DNA of 64,000 nucleotides from Psychrosphaera haliotis (GTDB lineage Bacteria; Pseudomonadota; Gammaproteobacteria; Enterobacterales; Alteromonadaceae). Made by a program: the position numbers and the translations under genes. The notes under the pieces were generated by a model. It saw only the letters and a program-made list of their open reading frames with translations, had not been told where the DNA came from and ran no database searches. Below, one piece after another: positions 9,739 to 19,698 of this stretch (the first letter of the stretch is position 1; each line of letters opens with the position of its first letter). The stretch spans positions 186,001 to 250,000 of the forward strand of contig NZ_WOCD01000001.1 in the NCBI RefSeq assembly GCF_009728465.1, in the 5' to 3' direction.

Positions 9739-9776
9739 AAAAAGAGCCATGATCCGTCATGGCCTTTTAGTTTTTT
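9739..9776 (+). terminator. Intrinsic terminator after miaB
   Basis: A long stem, AAAAGaGCCATGA/TCATGGCCTTTT with one bulged A and a four-base loop, is followed by TTTTTT at 9771-9776. It would separate miaB from ybeZ at least partly. Confidence 0.85.
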
Positions 9777-9797
9777 AAAACCAAGGAAATAGATAAA

Positions 9798-10892
9798 TTG
9801 CCAAAAAAAATTAATTCTCTAGAGCTATTTTTAGAACCTGCCAATAAAGACCGTTTAGCTTCTTTGATTGGTCCATACGACGATAATTTGAAACATATTG
9901 AACGTCGCATGGGTGTTGAAATTACTTATCAAGGCAATAAATTCAAAATTGTTGGCAACCCTGCGAATGTGGTTGCAGTTAATGAAATCTTAAAAGATTT
10001 ATATATAGAAACGCAGCCAGATCCTAAAGAAAAAAATAAAGTGAAGGCAAAAGAGTTGTTGCCTGATCATATTCACCTCGCACTTCAACAATCTAAAATT
10101 CTTGAGCAAGAAATTGAAGGTTATGACAATGAAGTGGTTATCAGAACCCGTAAAGGCAATATAAAGCCGCGTAACCATAACCAAGTTGAATATGTTAAGA
10201 ATGTATTAAATCACGACATTACGTTTGGTATTGGCCCGGCTGGTACGGGTAAAACGTATTTAGCAGTAGCTTGTGCAGTAGATGCTTTGGAGCGCCAAGA
10301 AGTAAGGCGTATTTTATTAACTCGACCTGCGGTTGAAGCTGGCGAAAAGCTTGGCTTTTTACCAGGTGACTTGAGTCAGAAAATTGATCCATACTTGCGC
10401 CCGCTTTATGATGCCCTTTTTGAAATGCTAGGTTTCGAGAAAGTTGAACGTCTTATCGAACGCAACGTTATTGAAGTTGCCCCTCTTGCTTACATGCGTG
10501 GTAGAACACTTAATGACGCCTTTATTATTTTAGATGAGAGTCAAAATACCACCGTTGAGCAAATGAAAATGTTTCTAACGCGTATCGGCTTTAATTCAAA
10601 AGCAGTGATAACTGGCGACATTACTCAAATAGACTTACCAAGAGGCGCTCGCTCAGGTTTACGACACGCCATTGAAGTTTTGTCGGAAGTTGAAGACATC
10701 AGCTTTAACTTTTTCCAAGCTAATGACGTAGTTAGACACCCAGTTGTTGCTAAGATTGTAATGGCTTATGAAAAGCTAGAAGAGCAAGAGCGCCGTGATA
10801 AAGCAGAGCGTGAGCAATTAGCAAAAGAGAAAGCTCAGCAAGAGAAAGCGATTCGAGAAGCAGCCATTAAGGACATTAACAATGAGCGTTGA
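9798..10892 (+). CDS. ybeZ: PhoH-like ATPase YbeZ
   Basis: A cytoplasmic PhoH-family P-loop ATPase that works with YbeY in rRNA maturation and ribosome quality control. The 364-residue protein has an N-terminal KH-like region (residues about 15-75), Walker A GPAGTGKT at about residues 146-153, Walker [12 protein letters not shown], and a long Glu/Lys/Arg-rich C-terminal helix likely to be coiled coil. The start is TTG with AAGGAAA upstream. Its 3' end overlaps ybeY by 11 bases, indicating translational coupling. Confidence 0.94.
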   Translation: MPKKINSLELFLEPANKDRLASLIGPYDDNLKHIERRMGVEITYQGNKFKIVGNPANVVAVNEILKDLYIETQPDPKEKNKVKAKELLPDHIHLALQQSKILEQEIEGYDNEVVIRTRKGNIKPRNHNQVEYVKNVLNHDITFGIGPAGTGKTYLAVACAVDALERQEVRRILLTRPAVEAGEKLGFLPGDLSQKIDPYLRPLYDALFEMLGFEKVERLIERNVIEVAPLAYMRGRTLNDAFIILDESQNTTVEQMKMFLTRIGFNSKAVITGDITQIDLPRGARSGLRHAIEVLSEVEDISFNFFQANDVVRHPVVAKIVMAYEKLEEQERRDKAEREQLAKEKAQQEKAIREAAIKDINNER

Positions 10893-11340
10893 TCTGGACT
10901 ATCAAAATGCCAGTACTGACACTAATATTCCATCTGAAGAGCAATGCCTAGCTTGGTTAACCGCCTTCTTACCTCAGTTTAAAGACGTTTCCGAATTAAC
11001 AGTACGTATTGTTGATGAAGAAGAGAGCCAGCAACTTAATGGCGATTATCGAGGCAAGGAAAAGCCAACAAACGTTTTGTCTTTTCCTTTTGAAGCACCA
11101 GCTCATATTGAGTTACCTTTATTGGGTGATTTGGTAGTTTGTGCTCAAGTAGTAAATAAAGAAGCACAAGAACAAAATAAAACGGCAGAAGCACATTGGG
11201 CACATATGTTGCTTCATGGTAGCCTTCACCTTCTCGGCTACGATCACATTGAAGATGCCGATGCAGAAGAAATGGAAAGTTTAGAAATAGAAATATTGAA
11301 CGAAATGGGTTTTAACAACCCTTATTTAATATCTGAGTAA
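10882..11340 (+). CDS. ybeY: Endoribonuclease YbeY
   Basis: A zinc-dependent single-strand endoribonuclease needed for 16S rRNA 3'-end maturation. The 152-residue protein shows the metal-binding signature [11 protein letters not shown], giving H112, H116 and H122, and the [15 protein letters not shown] segment typical of the family. The start overlaps the end of ybeZ. Confidence 0.96.
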   Translation: MSVDLDYQNASTDTNIPSEEQCLAWLTAFLPQFKDVSELTVRIVDEEESQQLNGDYRGKEKPTNVLSFPFEAPAHIELPLLGDLVVCAQVVNKEAQEQNKTAEAHWAHMLLHGSLHLLGYDHIEDADAEEMESLEIEILNEMGFNNPYLISE

Positions 11341-11360
11341 AACTTAATAATAATCTAATT

Positions 11361-11386
11361 GACATGTTGGAGGTTTTTCCAACAGA
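11361..11386 (+). promoter_or_regulatory. Hairpin covering a Shine-Dalgarno sequence before corC
   Basis: GTTGGA (11366-11371) can pair with TCCAAC (11378-11383), and the GGAGG at 11369-11373 lies partly in the stem and partly in the loop. The first in-frame ATG (11387) is 13 bases after GGAGG. The ATG that matches family N-termini (11432) has no good ribosome site. The hairpin may tune corC translation; this is inference. Confidence 0.4.
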
Positions 11387-11431
11387 ATGGCAATTGTTGT
11401 GTTTAATAAATATAGGAACATTCTGACTAGA

Positions 11432-12301
11432 ATGAGTGACGACAACCCACATAGTAGCAACGGTTCTTCTAATAAAGGCTGGATAGAGAAAATTGGTCAG
11501 CTTTTTACTGACGAACCGAAGAGCAAAGAAGATGTAGCAAATATCATAGATGTTGCTGCGCAAAATGACTTAATCGATCTAAATACTAAAAATATGATTG
11601 ATGGTGTTATGGAAATCGCTGATTTACGGATCAGAGACATAATGATACCGAGGTCACAAATGATAACCTTAGATTTGTCTGATACACCTGACAAGTTTAT
11701 CCCGCTCATGATTGAGTCTGGCCACTCTCGTTTCCCTGTTGTTACAGAAGACAAGGATCACGTAGAAGGTATTTTACTGGCTAAAGACTTATTAAACCTA
11801 CTTGTTGACCGTGAACAGGAAATCGATTTAAAGGCGATGCTTCGCCCGATTGTTATTGTTCCTGAAAGTAAGCGTGTTGATACATTATTAAGAGAGTTCC
11901 GCCTTAATCGTTATCATATGGCTATTGTCGTTGATGAGTACGGTGGTGTTTCTGGCTTAGTCACAATCGAAGACATTCTAGAATTAATTGTTGGTGAAAT
12001 TGAAGACGAGTTCGACTCTGAAGATAATCAAACCGACAATATTCGTAAAGTTTCTAAACATGTGTACATGGTACAAGCCTTAACAGAACTTGATGACTTT
12101 AATGAATTCTTTAATACAGAATTTAACGAAGAAGAAGCAGATACCATAGGTGGTACTGTTTTACATGAGTTTGGTCACATGCCAGAAAAAGGTGAAGAAG
12201 TAATCATAAACCAAATAAAGTTTAAGGTTCAATCTTCCGATACTCGTCGCATTCAGCAACTGATGGTTACCTTACCTAAGAAAAAATCGCCTAAGCCATA
12301 A
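11432..12301 (+). CDS. corC: CorC/YbeX, CBS-domain magnesium/ribosome-associated protein
   Basis: A cytoplasmic protein with tandem CBS domains and a C-terminal CorC_HlyC domain, linked in the literature to Mg/Co efflux and to ribosome metabolism. Seen in order: an N-terminal acidic region with AQNDLIDLNTKNMIDGVMEIADLRIRD, the IMIPRSQM motif, two CBS repeats, VTIEDILELIVGEIEDEFD, and a transporter-associated domain (residues about 205-285). Family members start MSDDN, matching the ATG at 11432; an ATG at 11387 would add 15 residues. The stop overlaps the lnt start by one base. Confidence 0.94.
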   Translation: MSDDNPHSSNGSSNKGWIEKIGQLFTDEPKSKEDVANIIDVAAQNDLIDLNTKNMIDGVMEIADLRIRDIMIPRSQMITLDLSDTPDKFIPLMIESGHSRFPVVTEDKDHVEGILLAKDLLNLLVDREQEIDLKAMLRPIVIVPESKRVDTLLREFRLNRYHMAIVVDEYGGVSGLVTIEDILELIVGEIEDEFDSEDNQTDNIRKVSKHVYMVQALTELDDFNEFFNTEFNEEEADTIGGTVLHEFGHMPEKGEEVIINQIKFKVQSSDTRRIQQLMVTLPKKKSPKP

Positions 12302-13858
12302 TGGACAAAAGATTTTACCCCATTGGATTAATCGCCATCGGTATGCTCAATACCTTGGCGTTTGCTCCATTTAAAAACTGGTGGATACCTTTTTTCACTC
12401 TTGCATTACTTCTATTTGCCGTTACAAAAGCACCTTCCGCCAAAAAGGCTGCTGTTTATGGCTTATCCTATGGTTTAGGGTGGTTTGGTGCTGGAGTTAG
12501 CTGGGTACATGTGGCCATTGCTGATTTTGGCGGATTGCCTTTAATAGCCTCGTTATTTTTGATGGCATTGTTAGTCACTTATTTAGCTCTGTTTCCAGCA
12601 CTCGCCGCCGCACTTACATTTAAAAGTATACAAAAACTCGGTTTATGGGGTTTTGCACTGTTTTGGCTTTTAGCAGAAACGGCTCGTGCTAAGTTTTTAA
12701 CTGGATTCCCTTGGCTCTCATTAGGCTATAGCCAAATAGAAGGACCTCTTCACTCAATGGCTCCTATTGTTGGGGAATTTGGCTTACAAGCAGTTACCGC
12801 GTTGCTGGCGGTATGTTTAGTTCAACTTGTTTTAGTCTTTAAAAATTCCTTATCCAAATCTCAACTGGCACTGACTACATCAATCTTGTTATTTATTATT
12901 GGCTTAACTACATTTAGTCATAACATGAGTTGGACAAGTGATTTAAAACGAACAGCTCGTATAGCACTTGTACAGGGAAATATAGAGCAAAGTATTAAAT
13001 GGCAACCAGAGAATGAATTGCCAACCATGGAAAAGTACTTAACCATGTCTACCGGCTTTTTTGAAAAGCATGACTTGATAATTTGGCCTGAAGCTGCGGT
13101 TTCCTAGGTTAGAGATCTTGGCCAATGACTACCTTCGAGAAGTTGACAAATTAGCCGCTGAAACCAATACAGCCTTGATAACTGGTATCGTTGATTACCA
13201 ACCTGAAACAGATAGAGCCTATAACAACATTATCGTATTGGGGAAAAAGCACGCCGACGACCAATTTGGTCACTATAAATACCTTAATAATAACCGATAC
13301 AACAAACATCACCTGTTACCTATTGGTGAGTTTGTGCCGTTTGAAAGTATATTAAGGAAGTTAGGGCCTATATTTGATTTACCAATGTCCTCATTTTCAA
13401 GAGGTTATTATCAACAAGATAATTTAGTCGCTCAAGGCTTAAATATTTCACCGGCTATTTGTTTTGAAATTGCCTTTGCACATCAAGTAAACAGTAATCT
13501 CAATGACAACAGCGACATTATTCTAACATTAAGTAACGACGCCTGGTTTGGCTCTTCACATGGTCCTTGGCAACATTTACAAATTGCTCAAATGCGCGCT
13601 TTGGAATTTGCGAAACCTGTTGTACGAGTGACCAACAATGGCGTCACCGCAGTAATAAATGCCAATGGTAATGTGGACCAGTTATTACCGCAATTTGAAG
13701 CGTCAGTATTAAGTCATGAGTTAAAGGTTTATCAAAGCCAAACGTTTTATCAACAGTTTGGTAACTTGCCCGCTTGGCTCATGGTTATTCTTGTTTCGTT
13801 GCTTTCTGTAGCTTTGTCATCGCGTCAGTTAACATTTCCCTGGAACAAGCAAAGTTAA
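12301..13858 (+). pseudogene. lnt: Apolipoprotein N-acyltransferase Lnt, frameshifted
   Basis: Lnt adds the third acyl chain to lipoproteins in the inner membrane. The reading frame breaks at 13100-13102, where GTTTCCTAGG ends the first part after WPEAAVS. Removing one T gives GTT CCT AGG and continues in frame (VPRLEILANDYL) to the end. The first part (268 codons) has the membrane helices and catalytic Glu264 (WPE). The second has the catalytic Lys segment (YNKHHLLPIGEF) and the Cys (AICFEIAF). The restored length of about 518 residues matches E. coli Lnt (512). Because Lnt is essential in many gammaproteobacteria and everything else is intact, a base-call error is as likely as a real mutation. 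Confidence 0.88.
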
Positions 13859-14933
13859 TACGAATAAAACCGGGGCAACCAAAATCTGCGCCCGGTGAGG
13901 GCCCTAGACCTAAAGACTCCATATAACTTTGTAAGTCATCCCTTTGTAATTCCCTACAATCTATCCAAGCTAAATACGTTGCTGGCGCCGGTGTATACTC
14001 AATGCCATCAATTTGATTTACGGCTGATATCATTAGAGCCCGATTATCTCTTAAGTAATCTAACTGAGACTCATACCAATCATCACACATTGTAAACGCT
14101 TCGGTTGTTGCTATCACGCCAAAGTTATTTGCTGATGGGGCAATGCCCTGCCCGCCGCGCTTAAATTGTTTTCGTAATTTGGCGTCTGGAATAATCGCAA
14201 AAGAAACCCCAAACCCAGCAACGTTAAAGGTTTTACTTGCCGCCATTAAGGTAACAGAACTATTTTTCAGGTTAGATAAACGACCAACAGGAATATGACT
14301 CTGGGTTTTATCCAACACTAAATCAGCATGAATTTCATCAGAACAAACAAGTACGTTATGTTTGTTACAAATATCACTGATTTTTTGCAGCTCTTGCTCC
14401 GTTAAAACAGAACCGCATGGGTTCATTGGATTACATAATAAAAACAACGTTGTGGTTGGTTTACTTGCTTTTGCTTCAAGCTCGTCAAAGTCCAGCTGCC
14501 AGCGCCCATTTACTAAATGAGTAGACACCGTTTCTTGCATAAAACCATTGTTTACCGGAGCATTTAACAATGGTGGGTAATTAGGGGATTGGACTAATAT
14601 ACCATCACCTGGTTTACAAAACGCCTGACACATCATATTAAAAGCAGGAACTACACCAGGGGTCCAAACAATCCACTCTGGCTTTAACTGCCAGTTATAT
14701 TGCTTTAGCAGCCAGCGCTGTATTGCAGGTACACCTGGTTCAAATTGATAAGGGTTATGATAACCAAAAACACCGTGTTCAACCCTTTTTGCTAAAGCTG
14801 TTTTTATTGCTGGTGCGCACTCAAATTCAGAGTCTGCTACCCATAAAGGTAAAATATCCTTACCTTCATATTTCTTGTGTTTAAGACTAAATGTGCTCAA
14901 ACGGTCTTTCGCTATCTTTATCATTGAATACAT
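13785..14933 (-). CDS. PatB/MalY-type PLP-dependent cystathionine beta-lyase
   Basis: A class I/II fold aminotransferase-like C-S lyase, probably cleaving cystathionine or cysteine conjugates to pyruvate, ammonia and a thiol. At 382 residues it is full length. It shows PLWVADSEFECAP at the N-terminus, the CNPMNPCG turn, CSDEIHADL with the cofactor-binding Asp near residue 199, and SKTFN with the Schiff-base Lys at about 234. Its last 74 bases overlap the convergent lnt coding region. Upstream of the start are 126 bases shared with the divergent chemoreceptor. Substrate choice is not decided by sequence. Confidence 0.88.
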   Translation of the reverse strand: MYSMIKIAKDRLSTFSLKHKKYEGKDILPLWVADSEFECAPAIKTALAKRVEHGVFGYHNPYQFEPGVPAIQRWLLKQYNWQLKPEWIVWTPGVVPAFNMMCQAFCKPGDGILVQSPNYPPLLNAPVNNGFMQETVSTHLVNGRWQLDFDELEAKASKPTTTLFLLCNPMNPCGSVLTEQELQKISDICNKHNVLVCSDEIHADLVLDKTQSHIPVGRLSNLKNSSVTLMAASKTFNVAGFGVSFAIIPDAKLRKQFKRGGQGIAPSANNFGVIATTEAFTMCDDWYESQLDYLRDNRALMISAVNQIDGIEYTPAPATYLAWIDCRELQRDDLQSYMESLGLGPSPGADFGCPGFIRINFACSREMLTDAMTKLQKATKQE

Positions 14934-15059
14934 CTCATTGTTTTATTTACCCTATAATCACAATTCAACGCATTGAAAACTCAAAGCTGGTATTTATCGT
15001 CACATAGTTGTAACAGTTAGGTTTTAGACTACCTGAAAATTTATACCTGATGGTTCCTT

Positions 15060-17003
15060 ATGCGCATATCCCAGTTAATACGAGCTACATCAACGACTAT
15101 TGTTATTTCCGTTTTATCATTATCGGTTCTGTTTTATTTTGTAAAATTGAAACTTGATCACTCAGAGCAAAATTCAAAATTATTTCAAACCGTTTACACA
15201 TCAATTACGGTCGACTTATACAGAAACATTCAGAAATATCTGTCTACCGGCAATGCTCTAGAACTGGTAAAAACTAAAGATATCACATTAGCCCAATTAA
15301 AACGTATTCGCGAAACAGACGTTGCAAAAGATAAAAGTGTAAGTGCTCTTATCATTCAGTTAAATGAATTTGATTCAAAAATTGACAATGAATATCGTGC
15401 GCTTGGAAAACTAGCTGGCAATGAGCAAGCTTTATTGATAAATGCGGAAAGGGAAATAACTGGTTACGCAGAGAGTTTAATAAATTACGCAAATGAGGGG
15501 TATAACAATGATCCACAGAGTGCTAAAAAGTTTATTACTTACTCAGCGTCAATTCTTTCGCAAACATGGCAATTATCAGACGCTAGAGCAAAACTTATTG
15601 CAAACCCAAGTCCGCAACTGAAGGACTCTGTTTTAAATAAAATAGCAGAGATTCAATCAGTAGCTAAAAAGGTTGCCAATACACCACTATTAAAAGTGTA
15701 TGGTGAGCAAGAGGAGCTTGATGAATTTGAAGCTATGTTTGAAGATGAAAGCGAAGCGGAAGATCTAGGGGAGGAAATAGTCAGTAATCTAAATTCATTA
15801 AGTAATCGATACTCCAAGGAGCTTTCCAATACGGTAAACACCGTCAATGCTCGAGTCTCAACAATAAAACAAATCAACCAAGACTTTTCTAGCTTGGAGC
15901 GGTTAACAAAAGATGTTGTTAACTCTATTGCTCAAAAAAGACAGCAAACCTACGATTTCTCTTTTTTACTTGCAGCCATTGCAATGACCTTTATGTTGGC
16001 TGTTGGTGCCCTAAATTATGCAATCTTAATAAGACAAGTATTAAAACCTCTAAACCACTTACGTGATGCGTTCCATTCCCTTATTTCTAGTAATAGTATT
16101 CAAAAAATAGACGCAAGCAGTAACAATGAGTTTGGAGAAATTGCAGTTTCATTTAATAAGATGCTTGATAATCAGGCGATTGAAAACGAACAAAAAACGT
16201 CGCAAATGAATGTCGTATCTAGCGCATTAAATCAACTGTCTGGTAATATAGAAGAAATCAGTCATTCTACTACCACCTCTAAAGACAGCGTCACCAACGC
16301 CTACAGTGTTCTTCAAAAGCTAACTGATACTAACCAAGAACTTTCTAAATTAGCAGAGGAAGTGCAAACTTATGCATCGGAAACAGAAAGTGCAATGATT
16401 CAAAGTAGAGAAGGTGCTGGAAAAGTATTAGACGCTAATACCGAAACGAATCAACAGATTTCACTCAGTTCACAAACCGTTGAAAAGTTAAGTAACAGTG
16501 TACTTGAGGTTCAACAGGTAATGGATGTTATCCGAACGATTGCAGACCAAACGAATTTACTAGCATTAAATGCCGCCATCGAGTCAGCAAGAGCGGGTGA
16601 ACATGGCCGAGGTTTTGCTGTAGTTGCCGATGAAGTTAGAAAGCTCGCGATGAAAACGCAGGACTCGCTTGTGGATACGAGCGGTATCCTAGAGAAACTT
16701 TCTAACTACAATGCCCTATTGCAAAAGAATATTGATCAAATTGCTTTATCAGGAGATCAACAGACTCAAATTATTAGTTCGCTAATAAAAACCACTGAAG
16801 CAGTGGAAGTAAAAGCGTTAACCTCATGTGAAGTATCCAATAAAACACTAGCTTGCGCTAAGCAACAACAAAAGCATTTTGAGACTTTTGCTAACACGAT
16901 GGAGCATATTGGCGACAACATTGATCAAACACAAACACAGTCAATCAATATCCAGCAATCACTGTCTGAACAAAGTGAGCTAATAACTAAAACGTTTATT
17001 TAA
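15060..17003 (+). CDS. Methyl-accepting chemotaxis protein
   Basis: A membrane chemoreceptor of 647 residues: TM1 at about 10-28, a periplasmic, largely helical sensory region of about 275 residues with an acidic patch, TM2 at about 305-327, HAMP at about 328-380, and a cytoplasmic signalling domain ending near 640. The highly conserved hairpin tip that contacts CheA and CheW is intact ([35 protein letters not shown]). There is no recognisable CheR-docking pentapeptide at the C-terminus. No che genes are nearby, so it is an orphan receptor serving a system elsewhere. The ligand is unknown. Confidence 0.93.
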   Translation: MRISQLIRATSTTIVISVLSLSVLFYFVKLKLDHSEQNSKLFQTVYTSITVDLYRNIQKYLSTGNALELVKTKDITLAQLKRIRETDVAKDKSVSALIIQLNEFDSKIDNEYRALGKLAGNEQALLINAEREITGYAESLINYANEGYNNDPQSAKKFITYSASILSQTWQLSDARAKLIANPSPQLKDSVLNKIAEIQSVAKKVANTPLLKVYGEQEELDEFEAMFEDESEAEDLGEEIVSNLNSLSNRYSKELSNTVNTVNARVSTIKQINQDFSSLERLTKDVVNSIAQKRQQTYDFSFLLAAIAMTFMLAVGALNYAILIRQVLKPLNHLRDAFHSLISSNSIQKIDASSNNEFGEIAVSFNKMLDNQAIENEQKTSQMNVVSSALNQLSGNIEEISHSTTTSKDSVTNAYSVLQKLTDTNQELSKLAEEVQTYASETESAMIQSREGAGKVLDANTETNQQISLSSQTVEKLSNSVLEVQQVMDVIRTIADQTNLLALNAAIESARAGEHGRGFAVVADEVRKLAMKTQDSLVDTSGILEKLSNYNALLQKNIDQIALSGDQQTQIISSLIKTTEAVEVKALTSCEVSNKTLACAKQQQKHFETFANTMEHIGDNIDQTQTQSINIQQSLSEQSELITKTFI

Positions 17004-17025
17004 AGATTCGCTTGAATACGGTGGT

Positions 17026-17379
17026 TTACTCGTTAACTACGACTTCAAAACCGCCGTATATAAGCCGAGCACCATCAAAGGGCATATCACTAAACAAGCC
17101 AGCCAATGCTTCATCTTCTTCGATAGCCGGCCATGCTTTAATACGTGTTTCTTTATCTGGCCACATGATCCAAGAGAATACGACGCTTTCACTCTCTTTG
17201 CACTTAACGGCCATGCCAAATGAAGTGACCTTACCGTCAGGGATATCGTCTCCCCAGCACTCTATTGCCGACAACGCGCCATGTTTTTTGAAAGCTGCCG
17301 CTGTGCCTTTTGCGAAATCAATATATTCTTGTTTTTTTGCTGTTTCCACAGCCACTATTACACCGTCAATATAACCCAT
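17026..17379 (-). CDS. DUF1428 family protein (YbaA-like)
   Basis: A small cytoplasmic alpha/beta-barrel protein of 117 residues, similar along its length to E. coli YbaA: GYIDGVIVAV at the N-terminus, ECWGDDIPDGKVTSFGMAVK, FSWIMWPDKE, and MPFDGARLIYGGFE at the C-terminus. The biochemical role is unknown. AAGGAATATT precedes the ATG. It lies 11 bases after a secreted-protein gene on the same strand, so the two probably share a transcript. Confidence 0.85.
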   Translation of the reverse strand: MGYIDGVIVAVETAKKQEYIDFAKGTAAAFKKHGALSAIECWGDDIPDGKVTSFGMAVKCKESESVVFSWIMWPDKETRIKAWPAIEEDEALAGLFSDMPFDGARLIYGGFEVVVNE

Positions 17380-17390
17380 TTTAATATTCC

Positions 17391-17873
17391 TTATTCAGCA
17401 CTATTTAATGCCTGATTTTGTTTTTCCTTACTGCAATCATACCGCTTCAGACTGGCTTTATTTAACTGTTCTATTAGCCTAATCTCAGCGGTTGCATTTG
17501 GACGTATAATTAATTTGACAACTCTGGCTACTTCAGTAGCTCCACTGCAGTGTTGCGGTTTTTTCTCGTTAAACATAAGTTGAGGTTCAATATTGCCAAC
17601 TACGTATGCTCCTAACAACAAACCCTTAATTGGATCGCTCACTTTATCATGCGTTAACCACGGTGTGGTTTCTGGTGTAACCTCCACCAACACATCTTTA
17701 CTATTCTCGGCAAAATTAATGATCTTTTTTACGGCAGCATAACCTGTTTCTGAAATAGGCGCTTGTTTGTACTCAGATATCAGATTCAATATCTGTGTTT
17801 TACTCATACCTGAATTACCATTGGCAAAAACAATCGATGAGAAAAGTAATAATAAGGTAATTAGCACGCGCAT
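17391..17873 (-). CDS. Secreted protein of unknown function
   Basis: A 160-residue protein with a clear Sec signal peptide (MRVLITLLLLFSSIVFA, cleavage near residue 18). The mature part is mostly helical and carries two Cys (QHCSGA, YDCSKE) that could pair in the periplasm. No family was recognised. AAGGAAC precedes the ATG. It is separated from scoB by the terminator at 17957-17982 and probably forms a two-gene unit with the DUF1428 gene. Confidence 0.7.
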   Translation of the reverse strand: MRVLITLLLLFSSIVFANGNSGMSKTQILNLISEYKQAPISETGYAAVKKIINFAENSKDVLVEVTPETTPWLTHDKVSDPIKGLLLGAYVVGNIEPQLMFNEKKPQHCSGATEVARVVKLIIRPNATAEIRLIEQLNKASLKRYDCSKEKQNQALNSAE

Positions 17874-17956
17874 AATGGTTCCTTTTTTGATGCTTGTCTA
17901 CAAAGTGTAGTTAAAGAATGGATAAGAGGTGCGATTTTAATAAATCAAAAAGCCAA

Positions 17957-17982
17957 TAAAAAAGGCCGCAATTTGCGACCTT
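17957..17982 (-). terminator. Intrinsic terminator after scoAB
   Basis: On the minus strand a stem AAGGTCGC/GCGGCCTT (one G-T pair) is followed by a run of six T. It is placed 22 bases after the scoB stop. Confidence 0.88.
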
Positions 17983-18003
17983 ACTTTTATACTTTGCAGT
18001 AGA

Positions 18004-18663
18004 CTAGCTAAACGTCATTTCTTTTACATCAGCTGGCACAATCAGCTTACCTGCGGTTTTTTCTTGAATTTCTTCAATACTAACGCCCGGTGCCGTTTCT
18101 TTAAGAACAAAAGCACCTTCACTAATTTCAAGTACAGCCAGGTCTGTAATAATCTTAGTAATACAATTAACACCGGTAAGTGGTAGCGTGCACTTAGACA
18201 ATAACTTAGACTCTCCATGTTTGTTTGCGTGCGTCATAGTAACAATAATGTTTTCTGCGCCAGCGACTAAGTCCATCGCTCCGCCCATGCCTTTCACTAA
18301 TTTACCAGGGATCATATAGCTGGCAATGTTGCCCTCTTGATCCACTTCAAATGCACCTAAAACAGTCACATCAACATGACCACCGCGGATCATTGCAAAA
18401 CTTTCGGCTGAGCTGAATATTGCAGCACCAGTGGCAGTTGTTACCGTCTCTTTACCCGCGTTGATCATATCTGCGTCAACTTCATCGGCCGTAGGATATG
18501 GACCCATACCTAATAAACCATTTTCAGATTGCAACATTACATCAATATCACTAGGTACATAGTTAGCCGCTAACGTAGGAATACCAATACCTAAGTTAAC
18601 GTAATCACCATCATTAAATTCTTTAGCCACACGTTGGGCAATTTGTTCTCTTGATAAAGCCAT
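18004..18663 (-). CDS. scoB: 3-oxoacid (succinyl-CoA:acetoacetate) CoA-transferase subunit B
   Basis: With subunit A it moves CoA from succinyl-CoA to acetoacetate, the step that commits ketone bodies to acetyl-CoA. The 219-residue protein has the class I CoA-transferase beta signature LQSENGLLGMGPYP, with the catalytic Glu at about residue 47. It also has GAIFSSAESFAMIRGGHVDVTVLGAFEVD, typical of the family. AAGGAAT precedes the ATG. It lies ten bases after scoA and before a terminator. Its position next to 3-hydroxybutyrate dehydrogenase places it in 3-hydroxybutyrate breakdown. Confidence 0.95.
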   Translation of the reverse strand: MALSREQIAQRVAKEFNDGDYVNLGIGIPTLAANYVPSDIDVMLQSENGLLGMGPYPTADEVDADMINAGKETVTTATGAAIFSSAESFAMIRGGHVDVTVLGAFEVDQEGNIASYMIPGKLVKGMGGAMDLVAGAENIIVTMTHANKHGESKLLSKCTLPLTGVNCITKIITDLAVLEISEGAFVLKETAPGVSIEEIQEKTAGKLIVPADVKEMTFS

Positions 18664-18673
18664 GGTCTATTCC

Positions 18674-19372
18674 TTAATCTCGTGTGGTTGTTTTTTCAAT
18701 ACGTTTTTCAAAAGTGCCAAGAATGACACGGTCTACGTATATTCCTGGAGTTTGAATTTGTGAAGGCTCTAATTCACCTGGCTCAACAATCTCTTCAACT
18801 TCAACAACCGTAATTTTACCAGCCGTTGCCGCCATTGGATTAAAGTTTTGAGCAGTATGGCGATAAATACAGTTGCCATAGCGGTCTGCTTTCCATGCTT
18901 TAACGATAGCGAAGTCTCCAGTGATGCTTTCTTCTAGAATATAGTTACGACCATTAAACTCGCGTTCTTCTTTACCTTCGCCAACCAATGTTCCATAACC
19001 CGTTGCTGTGTAAAATGCTGGGATACCTGCGCCACCCGCTCTCATTTTTTCAGCTAATGTACCTTGAGGCGTAAGCTCAACTTCTAACTCGCCATTTAAT
19101 AGCTGTTTTTCGAATAATGCATTTTCACCAACATAAGACGAAACCATTTTTTTTATCTGCTTATCTTCAAGCAAAATGCCTAAACCAAAGCCGTCAACGC
19201 CACAGTTATTTGAAACAACCGTAAGCCCTTTGGTTCCTTTATTCTTAATTTCAGCGATTAACCCTTCTGGAATTCCACAAAGACCAAAACCACCGGCTAT
19301 CACCGTCATATTGTCTTCGATTCCAGCCATAGCTTCAGCGTAGCTATTCACTACCTTGTCAAAACCTGACAT
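18674..19372 (-). CDS. scoA: 3-oxoacid CoA-transferase subunit A
   Basis: The alpha subunit of the heteromeric class I CoA-transferase, 232 residues, with the glycine-rich CoA-binding signature [13 protein letters not shown] at about residues 27-39 and [19 protein letters not shown] is well placed before the ATG. It is first of the scoA-scoB pair and is divergent from bdhA across a 326-base control region that contains one strong and one weak copy of the motif proposed here as the CrbR-like operator. Confidence 0.95.
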   Translation of the reverse strand: MSGFDKVVNSYAEAMAGIEDNMTVIAGGFGLCGIPEGLIAEIKNKGTKGLTVVSNNCGVDGFGLGILLEDKQIKKMVSSYVGENALFEKQLLNGELEVELTPQGTLAEKMRAGGAGIPAFYTATGYGTLVGEGKEEREFNGRNYILEESITGDFAIVKAWKADRYGNCIYRHTAQNFNPMAATAGKITVVEVEEIVEPGELEPSQIQTPGIYVDRVILGTFEKRIEKTTTRD

Positions 19373-19698
19373 ATTGTTCCCCTTCGCAGCGTGCGATTAT
19401 ATTCGTATTATTATTCTGCCATCTTGTCACAAACCACAATTAAACACCCTATTCTTAAGTTTTAACTGAGTAAAAATAACGCGCTTGGCAGTAAACTCTA
19501 TTTGACACTTGGGCTAGATTTAACTGTAACTTTCCATCTAGGTCAACTGGTACTTTAGTCCCGACATACCGTTAATTTTGCTATTGATTTTCATTACTCT
19601 GTGCGCAATACATGGGCATATTGCACTAAGGTAGTACTTTTTTACGAAGGTAGGTTTGTTACAGTCGGTTCTTGGTTTTTATATAGGATTAAATAGAC
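19373..19698. promoter_or_regulatory. scoA/bdhA divergent control region
   Basis: The stretch holds no gene. Its clearest elements are CACTAAGGTAGTA at 19624-19636, a second imperfect copy TACGAAGGTAGGT at 19643-19655 whose start is 19 bases further on, and a weaker reverse copy TGGTACTTTAGTC at 19548-19560. The first copy is centred 69 bases before the bdhA ATG. No confident -35/-10 pair could be assigned for either direction, as would be expected if activation is needed. Confidence 0.5.
19624..19636 (+). promoter_or_regulatory. Putative operator copy 1 (TACTA-N3-TAGTA), bdhA
   Basis: CACTA AGG TAGTA matches the inverted repeat shared by four promoters of this locus with one mismatch in the half-sites. 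It is centred 69 bp upstream of the bdhA start. Recognition by the LuxR-type regulator at 26212-26856 is inference. Confidence 0.55.

Noticed and set aside
13100..13107. Programmed ribosomal frameshift in lnt
   Set aside because: GTT TCC TAG gives no good re-pairing for a +1 shift, and no slippery run, Shine-Dalgarno-like stimulator or downstream structure is evident. A mutation or sequencing error is simpler.
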